This document shows positions 20,481-34,108 of a stretch of DNA of 64,000 nt, piece after piece. The DNA lies in the NCBI GenBank assembly GCA_030710605.1, contig CP092880.1, positions 13,247,639-13,311,638 on the forward strand, written 5' to 3'. The notes below the pieces were generated by a model. That model was not told the origin of the DNA. It saw only the letters and a list, made by a program, of their open reading frames with translations, and ran no database searches. Both the position numbers and the translations under genes were made by a program. Source of the DNA: Cordylochernes scorpioides (taxonomy: Eukaryota > Arthropoda > Arachnida > Pseudoscorpiones > Chernetidae). The stretch's first letter is position 1. Every line of letters starts with the position of its first letter.

Positions 20481-21777
20481 ACTTCCTTTTATAGTGATAC
20501 TGATGCTTGACTCTTCGAATGGGTATTTTAAATGAACTATGGACATAAGCTTTTAGGACAGCATATATAAAGAGGAATAATAAGTATTAAAATGAAGAAA
20601 AACGAGTGTTTAAAACGGTATCCCAAATAAATCGAATCTAATATTCGTCTAGAATTTTCAAGAGATGTGTACCAAACGCTATATATATAAACTGTAAACT
20701 TGTAAATATGTAAATTAATGATTTTATAATTAGGGAAAATACTTTGTTAGTTTTGTAATAATATTCAAAGTATTTTATCCTTTACATATTATTGCTGACT
20801 TTATCATTTATTTTATCTATGAAACACATTGCCAGTAAATTTATTTGTGTAAAATTTTATCAACTATCTTTGTTTTTTTTTTACTTTTAATTGTTTACTT
20901 TTTAAAATAATAACTAAAACTTATTTTAGAGTTGTTTATTCAAATGTAAAATATATAAAATAATTTAAAAGTAACAACTTTTAAATTAATAAATAATATT
21001 ATTTAAAATATTAAGAGTATTTATAAATATTTCTAATTATACATGTAGAAAAAATGTTAATCATCATCAATATAAAATAATAAAATAACGTGGAATAATA
21101 CACAGTTGCTAAATGGCTTTTGTTTGATTCTTTAAAATCTGTAAATATTTAAAATAAATAATTGTTGTGTCTAAATAATTAACTAATTGTTACTTGTTTA
21201 AACTTTAAATCTGATAAAAGTTACTTGTAGTAAAATAAGATGTAATAGATGACTTAACACCTTTAATCCGAAACGATTTTGTCCAAATGATTCGTGGCCT
21301 CCTTTGCAAGGTTTAAATAAAACAATTGACTTGAGATTGTTGTATAAGCCTAATATCAACAGCGAGTATTCCTGTGGAGTTCAAACGGATCTTTGGTAAT
21401 ATGCAAATACAAACTCAAACTGCTTCTTATATATTTATAGAGAGATTTTATATCCTAGGAGGTGCGAACACCAACGACCCGGTAAGTCACTAGTATGGAC
21501 TAGTGCTAAGCGCTTTTACTCGCGTCCTGTTTTGATTGCTGAGTTGAACCAGTTAACCAGGAAGTTCCATACTGAGATTGAGTCTGGAAGGCTGGTCATA
21601 AATGTAGGGTTAAGATAGGTCAGTCAAAGCAGGATATATCTAGATTTGTAGCATGTTTACATTGAAATACTGTAGCTAACTTCCCACCATGATTATCATA
21701 TCTGTAACGAGGTTACTAGTAATAAGACAAACGAATCTCAAATGACTGATTACGTTTAGAAACGATATGTTGAAAGT
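20481..21777. other. AT-rich stretch, no gene
   Basis: Only a decayed SINE body (about 21400-21450 and 21640-21720: AACTTCCCACCATGATTATCAT) is recognisable. The remainder is T/A-rich without repeats I can name. Confidence 0.35.
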
Positions 21778-24700
21778 TGCAGCAACCAGCGTTCTGATAA
21801 CACGAATCAACGTTCATAGGATAAGAACCAGCATCCAGAGAACAAGAACCAGCGTTCTGATAACACGAATCAACGTTCATAGGATAATAAACAACATCCA
21901 GAGAACAAGAACCAGCGTTCTGATAACACGAATCAACGTTCAAACGATAAGAAACAGCATCCAGAGAACAAGAACCAGCGTTCTGATAACACGAATCAAC
22001 GTTCATAGGATAATAAACAGCATGCAGAGAACAAGAACCAGCGTTCTGATAACACGAATCAACGTTCATAGGATAATAAACAGCATCCAGAGAACAAGAA
22101 CCAGCGTTCTGATAGCACGAATCAACGTTCATAGGATAATAAACAGCATCCAGAGAACAAGAACGAGCGTTCTTATAACACGAATCAACGTTCATAGGAT
22201 AATAAACAACATCCAGAGAACAAGAACCAGGGTTCTGATAACACGAATCAACGTTCATAGGATAAGAAACAGATCCAGAGAACAAGAACCAGCGTTCTGA
22301 TAACACGAATCAACGTTCATAGGATAATAAACAGCATGCAGAGAACAAGAACCAGCGTTCTGATAAAACGAATCAACGTTCATAGGATAATAAACAGCAT
22401 CCAGAGAACAAGAACCAGCGTTCTGATAACACGAATCAACGTTCATAGGATAAGAACCAGCATCCAGAGAACAAGAACCAGCGTTCTGATAACACGAATC
22501 AACGTTCATAGGATAATAAACAGCATCCAGAGAACAAGAACCAGCGTTCTGATAACACGAATCAACGTTCATAGGATAAGAACCAGCATCCAGAGAACAA
22601 GAACCAGCGTTTTGATAACACGAATCAACGTTCATAGGATAAAAACCAGCATCCAGTGAACAAGAACCAGCGTTTTGATAACACGAATCAACGTTCATTG
22701 GATAAAAACCAGCATCCAGAGAACAAGAACCAGCGTTCTGATAACACGAATCAACGTTCATAGGATAAGAAACAGCATCCAGAGAACAAGGACCAGCGTT
22801 TTGATAACACGAATCAACGTTCATTGGATAATAACCAGCATCCAGAGAACAAGAACCAGCGTTTCTGATACCACGAATCAACGTTCATAGGATAAGAAAC
22901 AGCATACAGAGAACAATAACCAGCGTTCTGATAACACGAATCAACGTTCATAGGATAAGAAACAGCATCCAGAGAACAATAACCAGCGTTCTGATAACAC
23001 GAATCAACGTTCATAGGATAAGAAACAGCATCCAGAGAACAATAACCAGCGTTCTGATAACACGAATCAACGTTCATAGGATAAGAAACAGCATCCAGAG
23101 AACAAGAACCAGCGTTCTGATAACACGAATCAACGTTCATAGGATGAGAAACAGCATCCAGAGAACATGAACCAGCGTTCTGAGAACATGAAGCAACGTT
23201 CATAGGATAAGAACAAGCATCCAGAGAAGAAGAACCAGCGTTCTGGGAACATCAAACAACGTCCATAGGACAAGAAACAGCGTTCATAGAACAAGAACCA
23301 GCGTTCTGATAACACGAATCAACGTTCATAGGATAAGAAACAGCATCCAGAGAACAAGAACCAGCGTTCTGATAACACGAATCAACGTTCATAAGATAAG
23401 AACCAGCATCCAGAGAACAAGAACCAGCGTTCTGATAACACGAATCAACGTTCATAGGATAAGAACCAGCAACAAGAGAACAAGAACCAGCGTTCTGATA
23501 ACACGAATCAACGTTCATAGGATAATAAACAGCATCCATAGATCAAGAACCAGCGTTCTGATAACAGGAATCAACGTTCATAGGATAAGAAACAGCATCC
23601 AGAGAACAAGAACAAGCGTTTTGATAACACGAATCAACGTTCATAGGATAATAAACAGCATCCAGAGAACAAGAACCAGCGTTCTGATAACACGAATCAA
23701 CGTTCATAGGATAATAAACAGCATCCAGAGAACAAGAACGAGCGTTCTGATAACACGAATCAACGTTCATAGGATAATAAACAACATCCAGAGAACAAGA
23801 ACCAGCGATCTGATAACACGAATCAACGTTCATAGGATAAGAAACAGCATCCAGAGAACAAGAACGAGCGTTCTGATAACACGAATCAACGTTCATAGGA
23901 TAATAAACAACATCCAGAGAACAAGAACCAGCGTTCTGATAACACGAATCAACGTTCATAGGATAAGAAACAGATCCAGAGAACAAGAACCAGCGTTCTG
24001 ATAACACGAATCAACGTTCATAGGATAATAAACAGCATGCAGAGAACAAGAACCAGCGTTCTGATAACACGAATCAACGTTCATAGGATAATAAACAGCA
24101 TCCAGAGAACAAGAACCAGCGTTCTGATAACACGAATCAACGTTCATAGGATAAGAACCAGCATCCAGAGAACAAGAACCAGCGTTTTGATAACACGAAT
24201 CAACGTTCATAGGATAAAAACCAGCATCCAGTGAACAAGAACCAGCGTTTTGATAACACGAATCAACGTTCATAGGATAAAAACCAGCATCCAGAGAACA
24301 AGAACCAGCGTTCTGATAACACGAATCAACGTTCATAGGATAAGAAACAGCATCCAGAGAACAAGGACCAGCGTTTTGATAACACGAATCAACGTTCATT
24401 GGATAATAACCAGCATCCAGAGAACAAGAACCAGCGTTCTGATACCACGAATCAACGTTCATAGGATAAGAAACAGCATCCAGAGAACAATAACCAGCGT
24501 TCTGATAACACGAATCAACGTTCATAGGATAAGAAACAACATCCAGAGAACAATAACCAGCGTTCTGATAACACGAATCAACGTTCATAGGATAAGAAAC
24601 AGCATCCAGAGAACAAGAACCAGCGTTCTGATAACACGAATCAACGTTCATTGGATAATAACCAGCATCCAGAGAACAAGAACCAGCGTTCTGATAACAC

Positions 24701-27700
24701 GAATCAACGTTCATAGGATAAGAAACAGCATCCAGAGAACAATAACCAGCGTTCTGATAACACGAATCAACGTTCATAGGATAAGAACCAGCATCCAGAG
24801 AACAAGAACCAGCGTTCTGATAACACGAATCAACGTTCATAGGATAAGAAACAGCATCCAGAGAACAAGAACCAGCGTTCTGATAACACGAATCAACGTT
24901 CATAGGATAAGAAACAGCATCCAGAGAACATGAACCAGCGTTCTGAGAACATGAAGCAACGTTCATAGGATAAGAACAAGCATCCAGAGAAGAAGAACCA
25001 GCGTTCTGGGAACATCAAACAACGTCCATAGGACAAGAAACAGCGTTCATAGAACAAGAACCAGCGTTCTGATAACACGAATCAACGTTCATAGGATAAT
25101 AAACAGCATCCAGAGAACAAGAACCAGCGTTCTGATAACACGAATCAACGTTCTTTGGATAATAAACAGCCAGAGAACAAGAACCAGCGTTCTGATAACA
25201 CGAATCAACGTTCATAGGATAATAAACAGCATCCAGAGAACAAGAACCAGCGTTCTGATAACACGAATCAACGTTCATTGGATAATAACCAGCATCCAGA
25301 GAACAAGAACCAGCGTTCTGATAACACGAATCAACGTTCATAGGATAAGAAACAGCATCCAGAGAACAATAACCAGCGTTTTGATAACACGAATCAACGT
25401 TCATTGGATAATAACCAGCATCCAGAGAACAAGAACTAGCGTTCTGATAACACGAATCAACGTTCATAGGATAAGAAACAGCATCCAGAGAACAATAACC
25501 AGCGTTCTGATAACACGAATCAACGTTCATAGGATAAGAAACAGCATCCAGAGAACATGAACCAGCGTTCTGAGAACATGAAGCAACGTTCATAGGATAA
25601 GAACAAGCATCCAGAGAAGAAGAACCAGCGTTCTGGGAACATCAAACAACGTCCATAGGACAAGAAACAGCGTTCATAGAACAAGAACCAGCGTTCAGAG
25701 AACATGAATCAACGTTCATAGGATAAGAAACAGCATCCAGAGAACAAGAACCAGCGTTCTGATAACACGAATCAACGTTCATAGGATAATAAACAGCATC
25801 CAGAGAACAAGAACCAGCGTTCTGATAACACGAATCAACGTTCTTTGGATAATAAACAACCAGAGAACAAGAACCAGCGTTCTGATAACACGAATCAACG
25901 TTCATAGGATAATAAACAGCATCCAGAGAACAAGAACCAGCGTTCTGATAACACGAATCAACGTTCATAGGATAATAAACAGCATCCAGAGAACAAGAAC
26001 CAGCGTTCTGATAACACGAATCAACGTTCATTGGATAATAACCAGCATCCAGAGAACAAGAACCAGCGTTCTGATAACACGAATCAACGTTCATAGGATA
26101 AGAAACAGCATCCAGAGAACAATATCCAGCGTTTTGATAACACGAATCAACGTTCATTGGATAATAACCAGCATCCAGAGAGCAAGAACCAGCGTTCTGA
26201 TAACACGAATCAACGTTCATAGGATAAGAAACAGCATCCAGAGAACAATAACCAGCGTTCTGATAACACGAATCAACGTTCATAGGATAAGAAACAGCAT
26301 CCAGAGAACATGAACCAGCGTTCTGAGAACATGAAGCAACGTTCATAGGATAAGAACAAGCATCCAGAGAAGAAGAACCAGCGTTCTGGGAACATCAAAC
26401 AACGTCCATAGGACAAGAAACAGCGTTCATAGAACAAGAACCAGCGTTCTGATAACACGAATCAACGTTCATAGGATAAGTAACAGCATTCAGAGAACAA
26501 GAACCAGCGTTCTGAGAACATGAAGCAACGTTCATAGGATTAGAACAAGCATCCAGAGAACAAGAACAAGCGTTTTGATAACACGAATCAACGTTCATAG
26601 GATAATAACCAGCATCCACAGAGAACGAGAACCAGCGTTCTGATAACACGAATCAACGTTCATAGGATAATAACCAGCATCCACAGAGAACGAGAACCAG
26701 CGTTCTGATAACACGAATCAACGTTCATAGGATAATAACCAGCATCCACAGAGAACGAGAACCAGCGTTCTGATAACACGAATCAACGTTCATAGGATAA
26801 TAAACAGCATCCAGAGAACAAGAACCAGCGTTCTGATAACACGAATCAACGTTCATAGGATAATAAACAGCATCCAGAGAACAAGAACCAGCGTTCTGAT
26901 AACACGAATCAACGTTCATAGGATAATAAACAGCATCCAGAGAACAAGAACGAGCGTTCTGATAACACGAATCAACGTTCATAGGATAATAAACAACATC
27001 CAGAGAACAAGAACCAGCGTTCTGATAACACGAATCAACGTTCATAGGATAAGAAACAGATCCAGAGAACAAGAACCAGCGTTCTGATAACACGAATCAA
27101 CGTTCATAGGATAATAAACAGCATGCAGAGAACAAGAACCAGCGTTCTGATAACACGAATCAACGTTCATAGGATAATAAACAGCATCCAGAGAACAAGA
27201 ACCAGCGTTCTGATAACAACGAATCAACGTTCATAGGATAAGAACCAGCATCCAGAGAACAAGAACCAGCGTTTTGATAACACGAATCAACGTTCATAGG
27301 ATAAAAACCAGCATCCAGTGAACAAGAACCAGCGTTTTGATAACACGAATAAACGTTCATAGGATAAAAACCAGCATCCAGAGAACAAGAACCAGCGTTC
27401 TGATAACACGAATCAACGTTCATAGGATAAGAAACAGCATCCAGAGAACAAGGACCAGCGTTTTGATAACACGAATCAACGTTCATTGGATAATAACCAG
27501 CATCCAGAGAACAAGAACCAGCGTTCTGATACCACGAATCAACGTTCATAGGATAAGAAACAGCATCCAGAGAACAATAACCAGCGTTCTGATAACACGA
27601 ATCAACGTTCATAGGATAAGAAACAACATCCAGAGAACAATAACCAGCGTTCTGATAACACGAATCAACGTTCATAGGATAAGAAACAGCATCCAGAGAA

Positions 27701-30700
27701 CAAGAACCAGCGTTCTGATAACACGAATCAACGTTCATTGGATAATAACCAGCATCCAGAGAACAAGAACCAGCGTTCTGATAACACGAATCAACGTTCA
27801 TAGGATAAGAAACAGCATCCAGAGAACAATAACCAGCGTTCTGATAACACGAATCAACGTTCATAGGATAAGAACCAGCATCCAGAGAACAAGAACCAGC
27901 GTTCTGATAACACGAATCAACGTTCATAGGATAAGAAACAGCATCCAGAGAACAAGAACCAGCGTTCTGATAACACGAATCAACGTTCATAGGATAAGAA
28001 ACAGCATCCAGAGAACATGAACCAGCGTTCTGAGAACATGAAGCAACGTTCATAGGATAAGAACAAGCATCCAGAGAAGAAGAACCAGCGTTCTGGGAAC
28101 ATCAAACAACGTCCATACGACAAGAAACAGCGTTCATAGAACAAGAACCAGCGTTCTGATAACACGAATCAACGTTCATAGGATAATAAACAGCATCCAG
28201 AGAACAAGAACCAGCGTTCTGATAACACGAATCAACGTTCTTTGGATAATAAACAGCCAGAGAACAAGAACCAGCGTTCTGATAACACGAATCAACGTTC
28301 ATAGGATAATAAACAGCATCCAGAGAACAAGAACCAGCGTTCTGATAACACGAATCAACGTTCATTGGATAATAACCAGCATCCAGAGAACAAGAACCAG
28401 CGTTCTGATAACACGAATCAACGTTCATAGGATAAGAAACAGCATCCAGAGAACAATAACCAGCGTTTTGATAACACGAATCAACGTTCATTGGATAATA
28501 ACCAGCATCCAGAGAACAAGAACCAGCGTTCTGATAACACGAATCAACGTTCATAGGATAAGAAACAGCATCCAGAGAACAATAACCAGCGTTCTGATAA
28601 CACGAATCAACGTTCATAGGATAAGAAACAGCATCCAGAGAACATGAACCAGCGTTCTGAGAACATGAAGCAACGTTCATAGGATAAGAACAAGCATCCA
28701 GAGAAGAAGAACCAGCGTTCTGGGAACATCAAACAACGTCCATAGGACAAGAAACAGCGTTCATAGAACAAGAACCAGCGTTCAGAGAACATGAATCAAC
28801 GTTCATAGGATAAGAAACAGCATCCAGAGAACAAGAACCAGCGTTCTGATAACACGAATCAACGTTCATAGGATAATAAACAGCATCCAGAGAACAAGAA
28901 CCAGCGTTCTGATAACACGAATCAACGTTCTTTGGATAATAAACAGCCAGAGAACAAGAACCAGCGTTCTGATAACACGAATCAACGTTCATAGGATAAT
29001 AAACAGCATCCAGAGAACAAGAACCAGCGTTCTGATAACACGAATCAACGTTCATAGGATAATAAACAGCATCCAGAGAACAAGAACCAGCGTTCTGATA
29101 ACACGAATCAACGTTCATTGGATAATAACCAGCATCCAGAGAACAAGAACCAGCGTTCTGATAACACGAATCAACGTTCATAGGATAAGAAACAGCATCC
29201 AGAGAACAATAACCAGCGTTTTGATAACACGAATCAACGTTCATTGGATAATAACCAGCATCCAGAGAGCAAGAACCAGCGTTCTGATAACACGAATCAA
29301 CGTTCATAGGATAAGAAACAGCATCCAGAGAACAATAACCAGCGTTCTGATAACACGAATCAACGTTCATAGGATAAGAAACAGCATCCAGAGAACATGA
29401 ACCAGCGTTCTGAGAACATGAAGCAACGTTCATAGGATAAGAACAAGCATCCAGAGAAGAAGAACCAGCGTTCTGGGAACATCAAACAACGTCCATACGA
29501 CAAGAAACAGCGTTCATAGAACAAGAACCAGCGTTCTGATAACACGAATCAACGTTCATAGGATAATAAACAGCATCCAGAGAACAAGAACCAGCGTTCT
29601 GATAACACGAATCAACGTTCTTTGGATAATAAACAGCCAGAGAACAAGAACCAGCGTTCTGATAACACGAATCAACGTTCATAGGATAATAAACAGCATC
29701 CAGAGAACAAGAACCAGCGTTCTGATAACACGAATCAACGTTCATTGGATAATAACCAGCATCCAGAGAACAAGAACCAGCGTTCTGATAACACGAATCA
29801 ACGTTCATAGGATAAGAAACAGCATCCAGAGAACAATAACCAGCGTTTTGATAACACGAATCAACGTTCATTGGATAATAACCAGCATCCAGAGAACAAG
29901 AACCAGCGTTCTGATAACACGAATCAACGTTCATAGGATAAGAAACAGCATCCAGAGAACAATAACCAGCGTTCTGATAACACGAATCAACGTTCATAGG
30001 ATAAGAAACAGCATCCAGAGAACATGAACCAGCGTTCTGAGAACATGAAGCAACGTTCATAGGATAAGAACAAGCATCCAGAGAAGAAGAACCAGCGTTC
30101 TGGGAACATCAAACAACGTCCATAGGACAAGAAACAGCGTTCATAGAACAAGAACCAGCGTTCAGAGAACATGAATCAACGTTCATAGGATAAGAAACAG
30201 CATCCAGAGAACAAGAACCAGCGTTCTGATAACACGAATCAACGTTCATAGGATAATAAACAGCATCCAGAGAACAAGAACCAGCGTTCTGATAACACGA
30301 ATCAACGTTCTTTGGATAATAAACAGCCAGAGAACAAGAACCAGCGTTCTGATAACACGAATCAACGTTCATAGGATAATAAACAGCATCCAGAGAACAA
30401 GAACCAGCGTTCTGATAACACGAATCAACGTTCATAGGATAATAAACAGCATCCAGAGAACAAGAACCAGCGTTCTGATAACACGAATCAACGTTCATTG
30501 GATAATAACCAGCATCCAGAGAACAAGAACCAGCGTTCTGATAACACGAATCAACGTTCATAGGATAAGAAACAGCATCCAGAGAACAATAACCAGCGTT
30601 TTGATAACACGAATCAACGTTCATTGGATAATAACCAGCATCCAGAGAGCAAGAACCAGCGTTCTGATAACACGAATCAACGTTCATAGGATAAGAAACA

Positions 30701-31250
30701 GCATCCAGAGAACAATAACCAGCGTTCTGATAACACGAATCAACGTTCATAGGATAAGAAACAGCATCCAGAGAACATGAACCAGCGTTCTGAGAACATG
30801 AAGCAACGTTCATAGGATAAGAACAAGCATCCAGAGAAGAAGAACCAGCGTTCTGGGAACATCAAACAACGTCCATAGGACAAGAAACAGCGTTCATAGA
30901 ACAAGAACCAGCGTTCTGATAACACGAATCAACGTTCATAGGATAAGTAACAGCATTCAGAGAACAAGAACCAGCGTTCTGAAAACATGAAGCAACGTTC
31001 ATAGGATTAGAACAAGCATCCAGAGAAGAAGAACCAGCGTTCTGGGAACATCAAACAAAGTCCATAGGACAAGAAACAGCGTTCATCGAACAAGAACCAG
31101 CGTTCAGAGAACATGAAGCAACGTCCAGAGAACAAGAACAAGCTTCCAGAGAACAATAACCAGTTTCCAGATAACAAGAACCAGCGTTCAGAGAACACGA
31201 AACAACGTTTATAGGACAAGAAACAGCGTCCAGAGAACAGGAAACAGAGG
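21778..31250. repeat. 63-bp minisatellite array with higher-order repeats
   Basis: About 150 units of 63 bp. Each unit is three 21-bp blocks: AACGTTCATAGGATAAGAAA-C, AGCATCCAGAGAACAAGAAC-C and AGCGTTCTGATAACACGAAT-C. Unit length is a multiple of three, so both strands stay open for hundreds of codons (minus: PMNVDSCYQNAGSCSLDAVSY; plus: INVHRIRNSIQRTRTSVLITR). Variants repeat at fixed distances: 3,087 bp (49 units; e.g. 24893, 27980) and 1,380 bp (28607, 29987 and 29360, 30740). There is no evidence that it is coding. Array length in an assembly of such repeats is uncertain. Confidence 0.9.
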
Positions 31251-31262
31251 CCATAAAATATG
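31080..31262. repeat. 21-bp monomers at the array edge
   Basis: Here the array breaks into single 21-bp units, for example CAGCGTTCAGAGAACATGAAG, CAACGTCCAGAGAACAAGAAC and CAGTTTCCAGATAACAAGAAC (each 21, shown as unit heads). These look like the ancestor of the 63-bp trimer. Confidence 0.7.
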
Positions 31263-31289
31263 AAAAATACGTCCACAGAACAAGAATTA

Positions 31290-32990
31290 AGGTTCAGAGA
31301 ACAGACAACCAGAGCCAACAAGGTCCAGAGAAACAGAACCAACAAGGTTCAGAGAAGCAGAACCAACAAGTCCAGAGAGCCAGAACCAACAAGGTCCAGG
31401 GAACCATAACCAACAAGTGTAGAGAAACAACACCAACAAGGTACAGAAAACCAGAACCAATAAGATAGATAGAGCCATAACCAACAAGTGTAGAGAAGCA
31501 GAACCAACAAGGTCCAGAGAAGCAGAACCAACAAGGTCCAGAGAAGCAGAACCAACAATGTCCAAAGAAGCAGAACCAACAAGGTCCAGAGAAACAGAAC
31601 CAACAAGATCCAGAGAAGCAGAACCAACAAGGTCCAGAGAAGCAGAACCAACAATGTCCAAAGAAGCAGAACCAACAAGGTCCAGAGAAACAGAACCAAC
31701 AAGGTCTAGAGTAGCAGAACCAACAATGTCCAGAGAAGCAGAACCAACAAGGTCCAGAGTAGCAGAACCAACAATGTCCAGAGAAGCAGAACCAACAATG
31801 TCCAGAGAAGCAGAACCAACAATGTCCAAAGAAGCAGAACCAACAATGTCCAAAGAAGCAGAACCAACAAGGTCCAGAGTAGCAGAACCAACAATGTCCA
31901 GAGAAGCAGAACCAACAAGGTCCAGAGTAGCAGAACCAACAATGTCCAGAGAAGCAGAACCAACAATGTCCAGAGAAGCAGAACCAACAATGTCCAAAGA
32001 AGCAGAACCAACAAGGTCCAGAGAAACAGAACCAACAAGATCCAGAGAAGCAGAACCAACAATGTCCAGAGAAGCAGAACCAACAAGGTCCAGAGTAGCA
32101 GAACCAACAATGTCCAGAGAAGCAGAACCAACAAGGTCCAGGAAACCATAACCAACAAGTGTAGAGAAACAACACCAACAATGTTCAGAGTAGCAGAACC
32201 AACAAGGTCCAGAAAACCAGAACCAAAAAGGTCCAGAAAACCAGAACCAAAAAGGTCCAGAGAAGCAGAACCAAAAGGTGCAGAGAAACAGAACCAACAA
32301 TGTCCAGAGTAGCAGAACCAAAAGGTCCAGAGTAGCAGAACCAAAAGGTCCAGAGAAACAGAACCAACAAGTCCAGAGAGCCAGAACCAACAATGTCCAG
32401 AGAAGCAGAACCAACAAGGTCCAGAGAAGCAGAACCAACAAGGTCCAGAGAAACAGAACTAACGATGTCCAGAGAAGCAGAACCAACAATGTCCAGAGAA
32501 GCAGAACCAACAAGGTCCAGAGAAGCAGAACCAAAAGGTCCAGAGAAACAGAGCCAACAAGATCCAGAGAAGCAGAACCAACAATGTCCAGAGAAGCAGA
32601 ACCAACAAGGTCCAGAGAAACAGAACCAACAAGATCCAGAGAAGCAGAACCAACAATGTCCAGAGAAGCAGAACCAACAAGGTCCAGAGAAACAGAACCA
32701 ACAATGTCCAGAGAAGTAGAACCAATAAGGTCCAGAGAAACAGAACCAACAAAGTCCAGAAAACGATCACCAACAAGTGTAGAAAAACAGAACCAACAAG
32801 GTGCAGAAAACCAGAACCAACAAGTGTAGAGAAACAGAACCAAGGTCCAAAGAGCCAGAACGAACAAGGTCCAGAAAACCAGAACCAACAAGGTCCAGAG
32901 AACCATAACCAACAAGTGTAGAGAAACATTACCAAGGTCCAAAGAGCCAGAACCAACAAGGTCCAGAGTACCAAGAGATTCAGAGAACGG
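31290..32990. repeat. 24-bp minisatellite array
   Basis: About 70 units of the type GTCCAGAGAAGCAGAACCAA-CAAG with variants AATGTCC, GTAGCAG, GAAACAG and some 21/23-bp units. The core CCAGAGAA.CAGAACCA is shared with the neighbouring 21-bp monomer, so the two arrays are probably related. Long open frames on both strands (588 codons on the minus) arise from the period of 24. Confidence 0.85.
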
Positions 32991-33190
32991 CCAGATTGGC
33001 CGGTGATAAATGTCTCCATCCCAGCTACCTCCGGCCAGCAGGGTTACCCCCACCCAATTATTGGCAATTCCCCGGTGGCAGCAGCTGCCGCCACAATGGT
33101 GGATGGGACATTAATGGCGTGGCCCCCCACGTGAAATACACTTACCTACTGAAATCTTCCGGTGGCGAAACCGATAGCTCACACTAATAA
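32991..33190. other. GC-rich unique segment
   Basis: Directly after the array comes a non-repetitive, GC-richer stretch (CAGCTACCTCCGGCCAGCAG, GCAGCAGCTGCCGCCACAAT) with a 63-codon plus-strand frame. It stands out from the AT-rich surroundings. Could be a conserved non-coding element, a promoter-proximal piece or an exon. Nothing decides between these. Confidence 0.35.
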
Positions 33191-33779
33191 CTCAAGTGGA
33201 TGAAAACTCTGACACGCCTCGAGCATTTCTTCCTCCCCTTGCAATGATCGATGGTGACCCTATATTAAGACATTTTTCAAATATCATTCACGGTACTTAT
33301 GGGATTTTCTTTTATTCCTAAGAAAATATAGATAATTTTGATGTTAAAACGTAATATAAGTTTTTTTTTTATGGAGATCAAAATACAGTAGAAACTTCCA
33401 TTAGAGACCACATCCTAAAAGTATGGGCGTCTTTTGTCTCTTGTGGGGGTACTTCATTGGAAACTGGATTAGGACAGATTCAGTCATTAGATATTCTGAA
33501 TTACGGCTGATTTTTATCACAGAATTTAAATGCGTCTATTTTTATGAAAAAAATATTGGAACAGAATAATCAGCGGTGTTCTACTCGTTGAAGTATCGTG
33601 GTCTTTCGTTAACGCTTCTTTTGTAGCTATCAGGTTAGCCTATCACTCGAAATGTGAACACAGTGGAGTCAATGACAATATATAAGCAGACAGGGCAGCA
33701 AAAATGCCGCTACTTGTGTCCTACCTATTTCATATTCCACCCTGCCTCAAACTCATGCTCGAAACTTAACACGTAAGGC
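33191..33779. other. no gene; possible pogo-like end
   Basis: TACAGTAGAAACTTCCATTA at 33384 looks like a pogo-type TIR. The other end was not found. The remainder is unremarkable. Confidence 0.3.
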
Positions 33780-34108
33780 TGCTCTAGCTTCATGGACTGT
33801 ATTATATTTCCAAGATCGCTCGACCAGATCCCTCAAGAGAATTGCTTCCACTCCAAGCCATCTCCTTAAATTTCTACCAAAATCTACAATGGAGAGGCCC
33901 CCACCACCATCTTCATGGGCCATGACCATGTATTGGCAGACATTACACGTGTGCATCCTGAAACAGACCTTACCTGCATCCACTGTTCAGAAGAGACACA
34001 GAAGGCGATGATTAGCAAAAAGCGATGGTTAGAACTTCTCTTTGTCAAATATGGAATGGACTTCAGATCCAACAAATATGCGGTTATAAGATATAAGCTC
34101 CCTCCTTA
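33780..34108 (+). pseudogene. possible LINE C-terminal remnant
   Basis: The plus frame over 33915-34108 reads GHDHVLADITRVHPETDLTC then CIHCSEETQ. This has the TGH…L..H..R………C..C layout found after the RNase H domain of Jockey/I-type LINEs. Upstream homology is out of frame and contains stops. Weak evidence, and it could be chance. Confidence 0.3.

Noticed and set aside
21716-31060. Long cysteine-rich repeat proteins on the minus strand of the 63-bp array
   Set aside because: Both strands are open because the unit is 63 bp. There is no start context, signal peptide, splice pattern or unique ends. A minisatellite explains it fully.
31287-33053. 588-codon hydrophobic frame (minus strand)
   Set aside because: It is the 24-bp repeat read in one frame (LLVLLLWT repeats). 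The opposite strand is equally open.
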